From NCBI GenBank assembly GCA_947475475.1, contig CANJOG010000091.1:1-7226 (forward strand): DNA of 7,226 bases, given 5' to 3'. The stretch's first letter is position 1; each line of letters starts with the position of its first letter. This document shows positions 1 through 5,363 of the stretch, one piece after another. The position numbers were made by a program, and so were the translations under genes. Source of the DNA: Acetobacteraceae bacterium (GTDB lineage: Bacteria; Pseudomonadota; Alphaproteobacteria; Acetobacterales; Acetobacteraceae). The notes under the pieces are model-generated. The model ran no database searches, was not told where the DNA came from, and was given only the letters and a program-made list of their open reading frames with translations.

Positions 1-548
1 AGCTGGTCTCGGGATTTCACCATGCCCGGGCGCGCGGCGAGCGCCTTGACCAGGAGGAATTCAGTCACCGTCAACTGGATATCGATGCCCTTCCAGGTGC
101 ATTGATGCTTGGTCTCGTCGAGCACGAGATCGCCCCGCACCATGACCCCGCCTGGGGCGGCGCCGGAGCCCTCGGCGCGGCTGTTCTCGTTGCGGCGCAG
201 CAGGGCGCGGATGCGTTCGATCAGCAGGCGCTGGGAGAAGGGCTTGGTGATGTAATCATCGGCGCCGAGGCGCAGGCCCATCAGCTCGTCCACCTCCTCA
301 TCCTTGGAGGTCAGGAAGATCACCGGCAGGGCGCTGCGCTGGCGCAGGCGCTGGAGCAGCTCCATTCCGTCCATGCGGGGCATCTTGATGTCGAGCACGG
401 CCAGATCGACTGGCTGGCGGATGATGGACTGCAGCGCGCTTTCGCCATCGGTAAAGGTGCGCACCTGGAATCCCTCCTGTTCCAGCGTCATGGCCACGCT
501 GGTGAGGATGTTCCGGTCGTCATCGACGAGTGCGATGGTCTGCTTCAT
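1..548 (-). CDS. chvI: ChvI-type OmpR-family response regulator (3' end cut by window)
   Basis: Response regulator partner of the ChvG/ExoS membrane histidine kinase, which in rhizobia and relatives controls envelope, exopolysaccharide and acid-stress genes; it acts in the cytoplasm as a DNA-binding transcription factor. The 182 visible residues begin MKQTIALVDDDRNILTS. The receiver domain spans about residues 4-120, with acidic residues D9/D10, phospho-acceptor D53 in DIKMPRMDG, T80 in LTSKDEE and K102 in ITKPF. The first part of the OmpR/PhoB winged-helix DNA-binding domain follows a short Ala/Gly-rich linker (from about residue 133) and is cut by the window edge; family members are about 240 residues, so roughly 55-60 are missing. 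The ATG at 548 has GAGG five bases upstream and matches the family N-terminus. The gene is divergent from the HugZ-like gene. The near-identical motifs make the ChvI assignment strong; the kinase gene is not in the window. Confidence 0.93.
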   Translation of the reverse strand, partial: MKQTIALVDDDRNILTSVAMTLEQEGFQVRTFTDGESALQSIIRQPVDLAVLDIKMPRMDGMELLQRLRQRSALPVIFLTSKDEEVDELMGLRLGADDYITKPFSQRLLIERIRALLRRNENSRAEGSGAAPGGVMVRGDLVLDETKHQCTWKGIDIQLTVTEFLLVKALAARPGMVKSRDQ

Positions 549-621
549 TGTTGCCTCGATCTCTCTGTTGGGCACCATGCAAGCAGATTGTGGCGTATTC
601 GGGCAAAGAAAGAGGCAGATC
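549..621. promoter_or_regulatory. Divergent intergenic region between chvI and the HugZ-like gene
   Basis: This 73-bp gap must carry the start signals for two oppositely directed genes unless one is transcribed from further away. It holds the ribosome binding sites for both: GAGG five bases before the chvI start on the minus strand, and AGAGG (611-615) six bases before the ATG at 622 on the plus strand. I cannot pick a convincing -35/-10 pair on either strand, so promoter presence is inferred from gene arrangement. ChvI autoregulation from this region is possible but not shown by the sequence. Confidence 0.45.
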
Positions 622-1380
622 ATGGACGAGGCCGCAATGACCACCGATTCTGGCGCCGATGCCCCCAATCTGGCCGGATTCGAGGCGCGCTGCCTGTTGC
701 GGTCGGCCCGGCAGGCCAGCCTGGCCACCACCAAGGACGGCCAGCCCTTCGTCACGCTGGTGACCCATGCGGTGACCGTGGCGGGTGAGATCGTCCTGCT
801 GCTCTCCGATATCTCCGAGCATACCCGCCACCTGGTGGCCGATCCGCGCTGCGCCTTGCTGGCGACTGGGGAGAGGGACGGGGAAAATCCGCAGACTGCG
901 CCGCGCGTAACAGTCACCGGCCTAGCCGAGCCGATACCCTCTGAGGAGGCTTCGGAGGCGCGAGCGTTGTTCCTGGCGCTGCATCCTTATGCGGCGCTCT
1001 ATGCAGATTTCGGCGATTTCCGCTTCTGGCGCATCCGGCCGATGGGGGCGCTGCTGGTGGGCGGTTTCGCCCGCGCGCGGCGCTTGCGCCAGGCGGAATT
1101 ATTGCCGGATTCCGAATCAGTCAGTGCTATTGCCGCATCTTCCCGATCCATCCTCGAGCATTGCAATGCAGACCACGCGGATGCGCTGGTCTCGCTGGCG
1201 CAAGCTTCTGGCGGTATGGGGAATGTATGGAAGATGGTCGCAGTGGACGTGGACGGGGCCGATCTTGCATCCGAGGAGCGGTCCCTTCGTATAAACTGGG
1301 CAAAACCCGTTCAATCCTCCGAACAAATACGTACTGAGCTGGTGCAACAGCTGCGTGCATTGCGCGCCACGTCTGGTTGA
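622..1380 (+). CDS. HugZ-like flavin/heme split-barrel protein with C-terminal DUF2470 domain
   Basis: A 252-residue cytoplasmic protein with two domains. Residues about 18-155 form a pyridoxamine-5'-phosphate-oxidase-like split barrel (LLRSARQASLATT, DGQPFVTLV, then HTRHLVADPRCALLA and PRVTVTG, and the FWRIRPMGALLVGGFARA strand). Residues about 173-248 form a DUF2470 domain with the characteristic HCNADHADAL stretch (180-189). This arrangement is that of HugZ-type heme-utilization proteins and their many uncharacterised relatives; members bind heme or flavin, and heme breakdown is established only for a few. The start at 622 is chosen because AGAGG lies six bases upstream; an in-frame ATG at 637, with GAGG five bases ahead, is nearly as good. 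The open frame extends upstream to 304 but overlaps chvI antisense and is not believed. It lies between divergent chvI and co-directional pckA. Family placement is firm; the substrate is unknown. Confidence 0.85.
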   Translation: MDEAAMTTDSGADAPNLAGFEARCLLRSARQASLATTKDGQPFVTLVTHAVTVAGEIVLLLSDISEHTRHLVADPRCALLATGERDGENPQTAPRVTVTGLAEPIPSEEASEARALFLALHPYAALYADFGDFRFWRIRPMGALLVGGFARARRLRQAELLPDSESVSAIAASSRSILEHCNADHADALVSLAQASGGMGNVWKMVAVDVDGADLASEERSLRINWAKPVQSSEQIRTELVQQLRALRATSG

Positions 1381-1545
1381 CCAGCACGAACAACGATAGA
1401 CGCGGCACCCATCACTGCCTATTTGCCGCCACACTCATCCGGTAGGGCTGAGGGCCGGTAGGGCTCGGGCCAAGGGGCTGGAAACGATTTTCGCGCCGAC
1501 TGGCAACGCCGCCGCGGCACTGATTGCAAAAGGACTTGACCCATC
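1381..1545 (+). promoter_or_regulatory. pckA leader/upstream region
   Basis: This 165-bp gap precedes pckA. It contains an 11-bp direct repeat (annotated separately) and, at 1528-1534, the purine-rich AAAAGGA that probably serves as ribosome binding site, 11 bases before the GTG start. No hairpin with a T-tract follows the HugZ-like gene, so readthrough from it into pckA is possible. I see no convincing -35/-10 pair. pckA genes are normally under carbon-source control, so an operator here is expected, but the regulator cannot be named from the sequence. Confidence 0.45.
1439..1465 (+). repeat. 11-bp direct repeat upstream of pckA, 16-bp period
   Basis: CCGGTAGGGCT occurs at 1439-1449 and again, identically, at 1455-1465, separated by GAGGC-like spacer sequence; the copies start 16 bp apart. 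They lie about 80-107 bp upstream of the pckA start codon. A tandem exact repeat in a leader can be a binding site for a regulator that recognises direct repeats, as OmpR/PhoB-type proteins do, or simple slippage. The spacing is not a whole number of 10.5-bp helical turns. Confidence 0.6.
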
Positions 1546-3165
1546 GTGACGTCGCATATCGATGCCGCGGCCAAACCGCATCATTTCGCCGCCCTCGCCG
1601 GGACCGGGATCACCGTTGCCCGCGCCGTGCAGGCCAACCAGCACGCACCTCAGCTGCTGGCCGATTCACTCCGCCGCAATGAGGGCCGCCTCTCCGCCGA
1701 TGGCGCGCTGATCGTACGCACCGGCGTGCATACTGGCCGCTCCGTGCAGGACAAATTCGTGGTGGACGAACCTGCCACGGCAGCCGATGTCGATTGGGGT
1801 AAGGTCAACCAGCGCCTGGCGCCGGAGAAGTTCGCCCTGCTCAAGGCGCGCGTGCAGGCCTATCTGCAAGGCCACGAGCTTTATGTGCAGGATCTTTATG
1901 CCGGTGCGGACCCTACGCATCGCGTGCGGGTGCGCATCGTCACTACCCATGCCTGGCATGCGATGTTTGCCCGCAACATGTTCATCCGCCCGTCTGCGGA
2001 AGAGCTGAAGAGCTTCGAGCCGGACTATGTGATTCTGCATGCGCCAATGTTTCAGGCCGATCCGGCGATCGATGGCGTGCGCAGCACCACGGCGATCGCG
2101 CTCTCCTTTGCCGAGCGCGTCGTGGTTATCGCGGGCACGGAATATGCCGGTGAGATCAAGAAGTCCGTCTTCACCATCATGAACTGGAAGCTGCCGGCCG
2201 CCGGCGTGCTGCCGATGCATTGCTCCGCCAATATCGGCCCGAAGAAGGACGTGGCTTTGTTTTTCGGCCTGTCCGGCACTGGCAAGACCACACTGTCCTC
2301 CGATCCGGGCCGCACGCTGATTGGCGATGACGAGCATGGCTGGGGCGAGCATGGCGTCTTCAACTTCGAAGGCGGTTGCTATGCGAAAGTCATCAACCTG
2401 TCGCGCGAAGCGGAGCCGGAAATCTTCGCGGCCTCGCATCGTTTCGGCGCGGTGCTGGAGAATGTGGTCGCCGATGAGCACGGCAATCTCGATCTCTCCG
2501 ACAAGTCGCTGACCGAGAATACGCGCTCCTGCTATCCGGTGAATTTCATCCCGAATGTGGAACTCTCCGGCCGGGGCGGGCAGCCTTCCAACGTGATCAT
2601 GCTGACCTGCGACGCGTTCGGCGTGCTGCCTCCGATCGCAAAACTCACGCCGGCGCAGGCGATGTATCATTTCTTGTCCGGCTACACCGCGCGTGTCGCC
2701 GGCACTGAAAAGGGTCTGGCGGCCGAGCCGCAGGCGACTTTCTCCACCTGCTTCGGCTCCCCCTTCCTGCCGCGCCGCCCGTCGGTCTATGGCGAGCTGC
2801 TGCAGAAGCTGATCGCGCAATACGGAGCCGATTGCTGGCTGGTGAATACCGGCTGGGTTGGCGGCGGCTATGGCGTCGGCGCCCGCATGTCCATCAAGCA
2901 CACCCGCGCGCTGATCAACGCGGCGCTGGATGGCTCGCTGGCGAAGGTGGAATTCCGCCGCGATCCGTTCTTTGGCCTGTCCGTGCCGACCGCGGTGGCG
3001 GGCATTCCCAATGGTGTGCTCGACCCGCGTGAGTCTTGGGCCGACAAGGGCGCCTATGACCGTGTTGCCGCCGATCTGGTGGGCCGCTTTGAGAAGAATT
3101 TCGAGCAGTTCGCGGGCGGCGTGGATGAGGCAGTGCGGGCGGCGGCGATCAAGGCTGCTGCCTGA
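1546..3165 (+). CDS. pckA: Phosphoenolpyruvate carboxykinase (ATP)
   Basis: Converts oxaloacetate plus ATP to phosphoenolpyruvate, CO2 and ADP (EC 4.1.1.49), the first committed step of gluconeogenesis from TCA-cycle intermediates, in the cytoplasm. The 539-residue length fits the family (about 530-540). Visible signatures include substrate-binding R65 in RTGVHTGRS, Y200 and metal/substrate-binding K206 in GTEYAGEIKKSVF, H225 in MHCSAN, P-loop GLSGTGKT (241-248), metal-binding D262 in LIGDDEHGW, and R327 in ENTRSCYPVNFIPN; all catalytic residues appear intact. The start is a GTG at 1546, with AAAAGGA 11 bases upstream; no ATG lies near, and the first conserved family segment begins only around residue 28, so the exact start is moderately sure. 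It follows the HugZ-like gene by 165 bp and ends 27 bp before an intrinsic terminator. The pckA/chvI neighbourhood is a known alphaproteobacterial arrangement. Confidence 0.97.
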   Translation: MTSHIDAAAKPHHFAALAGTGITVARAVQANQHAPQLLADSLRRNEGRLSADGALIVRTGVHTGRSVQDKFVVDEPATAADVDWGKVNQRLAPEKFALLKARVQAYLQGHELYVQDLYAGADPTHRVRVRIVTTHAWHAMFARNMFIRPSAEELKSFEPDYVILHAPMFQADPAIDGVRSTTAIALSFAERVVVIAGTEYAGEIKKSVFTIMNWKLPAAGVLPMHCSANIGPKKDVALFFGLSGTGKTTLSSDPGRTLIGDDEHGWGEHGVFNFEGGCYAKVINLSREAEPEIFAASHRFGAVLENVVADEHGNLDLSDKSLTENTRSCYPVNFIPNVELSGRGGQPSNVIMLTCDAFGVLPPIAKLTPAQAMYHFLSGYTARVAGTEKGLAAEPQATFSTCFGSPFLPRRPSVYGELLQKLIAQYGADCWLVNTGWVGGGYGVGARMSIKHTRALINAALDGSLAKVEFRRDPFFGLSVPTAVAGIPNGVLDPRESWADKGAYDRVAADLVGRFEKNFEQFAGGVDEAVRAAAIKAAA

Positions 3166-3192
3166 TTTTCCAGTCCTGGGCTGACAGAATGA

Positions 3193-3223
3193 GGGCTTCC
3201 GGTGCAGACCGGGAGCCCGTTTT
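3193..3223 (+). terminator. Intrinsic terminator of pckA
   Basis: A ten-pair stem (GGGCTTCCGG, 3193-3202, with CCGGGAGCCC, 3209-3218, containing one T-G wobble) closes a six-base loop and is followed by GTTTT. It begins 27 bases after the pckA stop. Flanking AATGA (3188-3192) and TCATT (3223-3227) could extend the pairing across a bulge. It lies between convergently transcribed pckA and the entericidin-like gene; the opposite strand has the stem but no good T-tract, so termination is probably mainly for pckA. Confidence 0.85.
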
Positions 3224-3241
3224 CATTCCGGAGCGTTGCGA

Positions 3242-3376
3242 TCAGCGGCCGTCGAGTTGCCGCTTCGTCCAGCGCGCGGTGCCAGAAATATCCTCGCCGA
3301 CGCCCGCCACCGTGCTGCATGCCGCAACGGGAAGCACAGCGCCAAGCAGGAGAATGAGAAGCAGTCGGCGGATCAT
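3242..3376 (-). CDS. Entericidin EcnA/B-like small lipoprotein
   Basis: A 44-residue protein, read by hand from the minus strand: MIRRLLLILLLGAVLPVAAC, then STVAGVGEDISGTARWTK, then RQLDGR and a TGA. Residues 1-19 form a lipoprotein signal peptide (two arginines, a leucine-rich core, lipobox VAAC), with C20 as the lipidated cysteine of the mature protein. The mature start CSTVAGVGEDI closely resembles the entericidin pattern (CNTVAGxGxDI), and the length matches EcnA/EcnB (about 40-50 residues). Entericidins are stress-induced bacteriolytic or antidote lipoproteins in Enterobacteriaceae; in alphaproteobacteria the role is poorly known. The start is supported by GGAG eight bases upstream and a strong promoter 31-59 bases before it. 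Only one copy is present here, so an EcnA/EcnB pair is not seen. Family call is confident from the N-terminus; function is inferred. Confidence 0.85.
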   Translation of the reverse strand: MIRRLLLILLLGAVLPVAACSTVAGVGEDISGTARWTKRQLDGR

Positions 3377-3406
3377 GCGGGCCACTCCGTTCTAAGGGGC
3401 GGTCAT

Positions 3407-3435
3407 ATTATCCCAATGAGGATGCCGCCGCACAA
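3407..3435 (-). promoter_or_regulatory. Sigma70-type promoter for the entericidin-like gene
   Basis: On the minus strand, -35 TTGTGC (3430-3435) and -10 GATAAT (3407-3412) are separated by exactly 17 bases. The predicted transcription start near 3400 gives a leader of about 24 bases to the ATG at 3376, with GGAG in between. The -35 box begins within three bases of the upstream gene's stop codon. This is the best promoter match in the window and implies independent expression of the lipoprotein gene. Confidence 0.7.
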
Positions 3436-3437
3436 GT

Positions 3438-3890
3438 TCAGGCAGCCACCGCATCCACCATCCGCGTGCTGAAATCCCAGCTGCTCAGCCGCGTCGGCGC
3501 GATGCGGATCGCCACTTCCTGGTCCGCCTTGGCGGTCAGCATGCGCGCCAGTTGGCTGCTCCGGCTGATGCGGTAGCGGGTCAGCAGCCGGTCCAGCATG
3601 GTCCAGCCCTGGTCGGGATGCAGGCTCGCCATCCCCTGGCCGCGCACGCCGCGATAGGGCGGGGCGTCGGCGGCGACCTCGATGCTGACGCGGGGGTTCT
3701 GGCCCAGATAGGTGACGAGCTTGGCGCGGCGGTTGGTGGCGCACCAGAGCGCGCCGTCTTCGGGCAGGAACCAGAGCGAGATGTTCACCGGAAAGCCGGC
3801 GCCGTCGAGTGCGGCCAGGCGCAGCGGGATGATGCTGTCCGCCATGAAGGCGAGCGCCTGGTCTTTGCCCCAGTCTCCGGTCACGCGCAT
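3438..3890 (-). CDS. Pyridoxamine 5'-phosphate oxidase-fold (FMN-binding split barrel) protein
   Basis: A 150-residue cytoplasmic protein of the single-domain pyridoxamine-phosphate-oxidase-like group. The pattern IPLRLAALDGAGFPVNISL, then DGALWCATNRRAKLV, then NPRVSIEVAAD and RGVRGQG (residues about 20-90) is the split-barrel core that usually binds FMN or F420 as a dimer. The C-terminal part ends with a PTRLSSWDFSTRM segment typical of these proteins. Members carry out diverse flavin redox or heme-related reactions, and substrate cannot be predicted; true PdxH is longer (about 200 residues) and has other motifs, so this is not PdxH. The ATG at 3890 is chosen because GGAGG lies about eight bases upstream; an internal ATG at 3845 has no visible ribosome binding site. 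It follows the P450 by 90 bp and precedes the lipoprotein gene by 61 bp. Its ribosome binding site is buried in a terminator-like hairpin, which is unusual. Confidence 0.8.
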   Translation of the reverse strand: MRVTGDWGKDQALAFMADSIIPLRLAALDGAGFPVNISLWFLPEDGALWCATNRRAKLVTYLGQNPRVSIEVAADAPPYRGVRGQGMASLHPDQGWTMLDRLLTRYRISRSSQLARMLTAKADQEVAIRIAPTRLSSWDFSTRMVDAVAA

Positions 3891-3891
3891 G

Positions 3892-3938
3892 AAAAAACCC
3901 TCCGGCGGCGCACCAGGAATGGATATGCTGCCAGAGGG
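3892..3938 (-). terminator. Terminator-like hairpin overlapping the next gene's ribosome binding site
   Basis: In the minus-strand transcript CCCUCUGGC (3938-3930) pairs with GCCGGAGGG (3906-3898) in nine pairs including one G-U, extendable inward beyond one C-A mismatch, and is followed directly by six U residues (3897-3892). This has the form of an intrinsic terminator for the P450 transcript, lying 43 bases beyond its stop. The 3' arm contains GGAGG, the Shine-Dalgarno of the split-barrel gene, whose ATG begins one base after the T-tract. The hairpin could therefore end transcription, or hide the ribosome binding site, or both. Confidence 0.7.
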
Positions 3939-3980
3939 CTTACGTAGCGGCGGCGCGTTTGGATCAGGCCCCGCGATGAG

Positions 3981-5279
3981 TCAGGCCTTCGGTTCCGGCG
4001 TGAAGGTCATGTGCAATTCCTTCAGCCCGCGCAGGAAGTAATGCGGGATGTGGCGGAAGTTATTCGCCCCAGGCACCAGTTTGAAATCCTTAATGCGGTT
4101 CAGCAGCACGGTGAAGCCGATATAGAGTTCGCGGCGGGCCAGCGGCGCGCCGAGGCAGTGATGCACGCCGGCGGCGAAGGCGACATGGCTCGCCGCATTG
4201 CTGCGGTCGAGATCGAGCTTGGTCGGTTCGGCGAAGTGGCGCTGGTCGCGGTTGCCGGCGCCATAGCGGAGGTCGATGACCGAGCCCGCGGGAATCGTGA
4301 CGCCTTCGAGCTCGGTATCCACTGCGGCAATACGCACGCGGCTCTGCACCGGGCTTTCCAGGCGCAGCACTTCCTCGATAAAGGTGCGGAGGTATTTCGC
4401 CGGATCGGCTTTCAGCTTTTCCCACATGCCGGGATTCTCTTCGAGCAGCATCATGCCGGCGGAGAGCGTATGCGCCGTGGTCTCCGAACCGCCGACGAAG
4501 GTGTCGGACATCATGGCAGCATGCAGCTCGTTATCATTGAGCGGCCGGCCCCATTCGGTAATCACGCGGTTGACCAGATCGGAGAGCAGCGTCTCATCGG
4601 GCTGTTTGCGCAGGCGCTCGAAGATCGGCTGGAAGTAATGCTGGGCCTCGATTTCGGCATCGACGCATTTGTCGAAAATCTCGTCGGTATGCGCCTGGCT
4701 GCCGGTGCGGGTGGTCCAGGCATCGGTCCAAGATTTGATGCGGTAGCGGTCTTCGACGGGCACGCCCATCTGCTTGCAGGTGACGATCAGCGGCAGTTCG
4801 AGGGCGTACTGGCGGGCGAAATCGCATTTTCCATCATTGATGAAACTGTCGACCAACTCCTGCGCGGTCTGCTCGACGAAGGGCTCCAGCTCCTTCAGCT
4901 TGGCGGCGCGGAAGGCGTTCTCATAGGAGGAGCGCATCTGGTCGTGCTCGGGATTATCACGCAGCGCCAGCGTCGGCGCGGGGACCCAGCCGCGCGTCTT
5001 GTAGGCATGCATCAGCCGCTCATTGCGGACGGCATTGACGATATCGGCTTCGCGCGGGCGGATTGAGGTAAATGTTTTCGGATCGAGCATCACCGCGCGG
5101 ATATCGCCGTAGCGCGTGACGACGAATACCTTTGTGCGCTCGTCGTACCAGACCGGCGCTTCCTCGCGCAGAAGCTCGAAGCCGGGGTAAGGACATTCGC
5201 GGAAATCCTGATCCGTCAGATCGATATCCGCCGGGCATGTCGGCACGATCGGATTAGCCATGCGGTTGATCTCGGACAT
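3981..5279 (-). CDS. Cytochrome P450 (bacterial soluble class)
   Basis: Heme-thiolate monooxygenase of 432 residues, soluble and cytoplasmic, expected to need a ferredoxin and reductase for electrons. All core signatures are intact: C-helix H112-x3-R116, I-helix oxygen-activation motif GGSETT (263-268), K-helix ExxR E303-R306, meander GNRDQRHF (342-349), and the heme loop FAAGVHHCLG (368-377) with ligand C375. Length is as usual for bacterial P450s (about 400-430). The start at 5279 (MSEINRMANP) is preferred; AAGG lies 11 bases upstream, and a second ATG at 5261 is possible. The open frame extends further upstream to 5363 but would translate the GC-rich hairpin, which is unlikely. It follows the binding-protein gene by 84 bp on the same strand, suggesting a shared pathway in which an imported compound is hydroxylated. 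No ferredoxin or reductase gene is adjacent in the window. The CYP family and substrate cannot be assigned from sequence alone. Confidence 0.95.
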   Translation of the reverse strand: MSEINRMANPIVPTCPADIDLTDQDFRECPYPGFELLREEAPVWYDERTKVFVVTRYGDIRAVMLDPKTFTSIRPREADIVNAVRNERLMHAYKTRGWVPAPTLALRDNPEHDQMRSSYENAFRAAKLKELEPFVEQTAQELVDSFINDGKCDFARQYALELPLIVTCKQMGVPVEDRYRIKSWTDAWTTRTGSQAHTDEIFDKCVDAEIEAQHYFQPIFERLRKQPDETLLSDLVNRVITEWGRPLNDNELHAAMMSDTFVGGSETTAHTLSAGMMLLEENPGMWEKLKADPAKYLRTFIEEVLRLESPVQSRVRIAAVDTELEGVTIPAGSVIDLRYGAGNRDQRHFAEPTKLDLDRSNAASHVAFAAGVHHCLGAPLARRELYIGFTVLLNRIKDFKLVPGANNFRHIPHYFLRGLKELHMTFTPEPKA

Positions 5280-5315
5280 TGCTTTCTCTGCCTTCTGCTC
5301 AGTCGTCAGTGGTAG

Positions 5316-5350
5316 CCGGCGCGCCCCCCGGATCGGGGGCGGCGCGCCGG
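5316..5350 (-). terminator. GC-rich intercistronic hairpin between binding-protein and P450 genes
   Basis: CCGGCGCGCC plus CCCC (5316-5329) pairs with GGGG, one bulged base and GGCGCGCCGG (5336-5350): 14 pairs with a six-base loop, very stable. It starts 14 bases after the binding-protein stop and lies 36 bases before the P450 start. There is no T-tract on either side, so it is more likely an mRNA-stabilising or attenuating stem that raises binding-protein mRNA relative to P450 mRNA than a full terminator. The type is the nearest available category. Confidence 0.6.
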
Positions 5351-5363
5351 TCCGGTCAAGCAA

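Noticed and set aside
304..621. Upstream extension of the HugZ-like gene
   Set aside because: It would overlap chvI antisense for about 245 bases and adds no family-like sequence; the ATG at 622 has a good ribosome binding site.
102..788. Open frame of 228 codons on the plus strand
   Set aside because: It covers chvI in antisense, then runs out of frame into the HugZ-like gene; no domain is recognisable.
1373..1384. Inverted repeat CTGGT-TG-ACCAG at the end of the HugZ-like gene
   Set aside because: It has only five pairs with a two-base centre, overlaps the stop codon and has no T-tract, so it is not a credible terminator.
1666..2901. Long open frame of 411 codons on the minus strand
   Set aside because: It lies wholly antisense within pckA, whose motifs are unmistakable; the translation is rich in His, Arg, Ala and Gly and shows no recognisable domain. 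High GC produces such frames.
3054..3320. 88-codon minus-strand open frame covering the pckA 3' end
   Set aside because: It overlaps the entericidin-like gene in another frame and runs antisense into pckA; the lipoprotein frame explains this stretch better.
3891..3980. Possible FMN riboswitch upstream of the split-barrel gene
   Set aside because: The 90-bp gap is too short for an RFN element plus expression platform, and I see none of its conserved segments.
3964..3987. TCAGGCC direct repeat at the end of the P450 gene
   Set aside because: Seven bases repeated at a 17-bp distance is within chance expectation for GC-rich DNA, and one copy is coding.
4011..5066. Open frame of 351 codons on the plus strand
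   Set aside because: It is antisense to the P450 gene, which has every expected motif; the composition is typical of a high-GC antisense shadow.
5280..5363. Upstream extension of the P450 gene to 5363
   Set aside because: It would translate the GC-rich hairpin directly after the binding-protein stop, adding a Pro/Arg-rich segment not expected in P450s.
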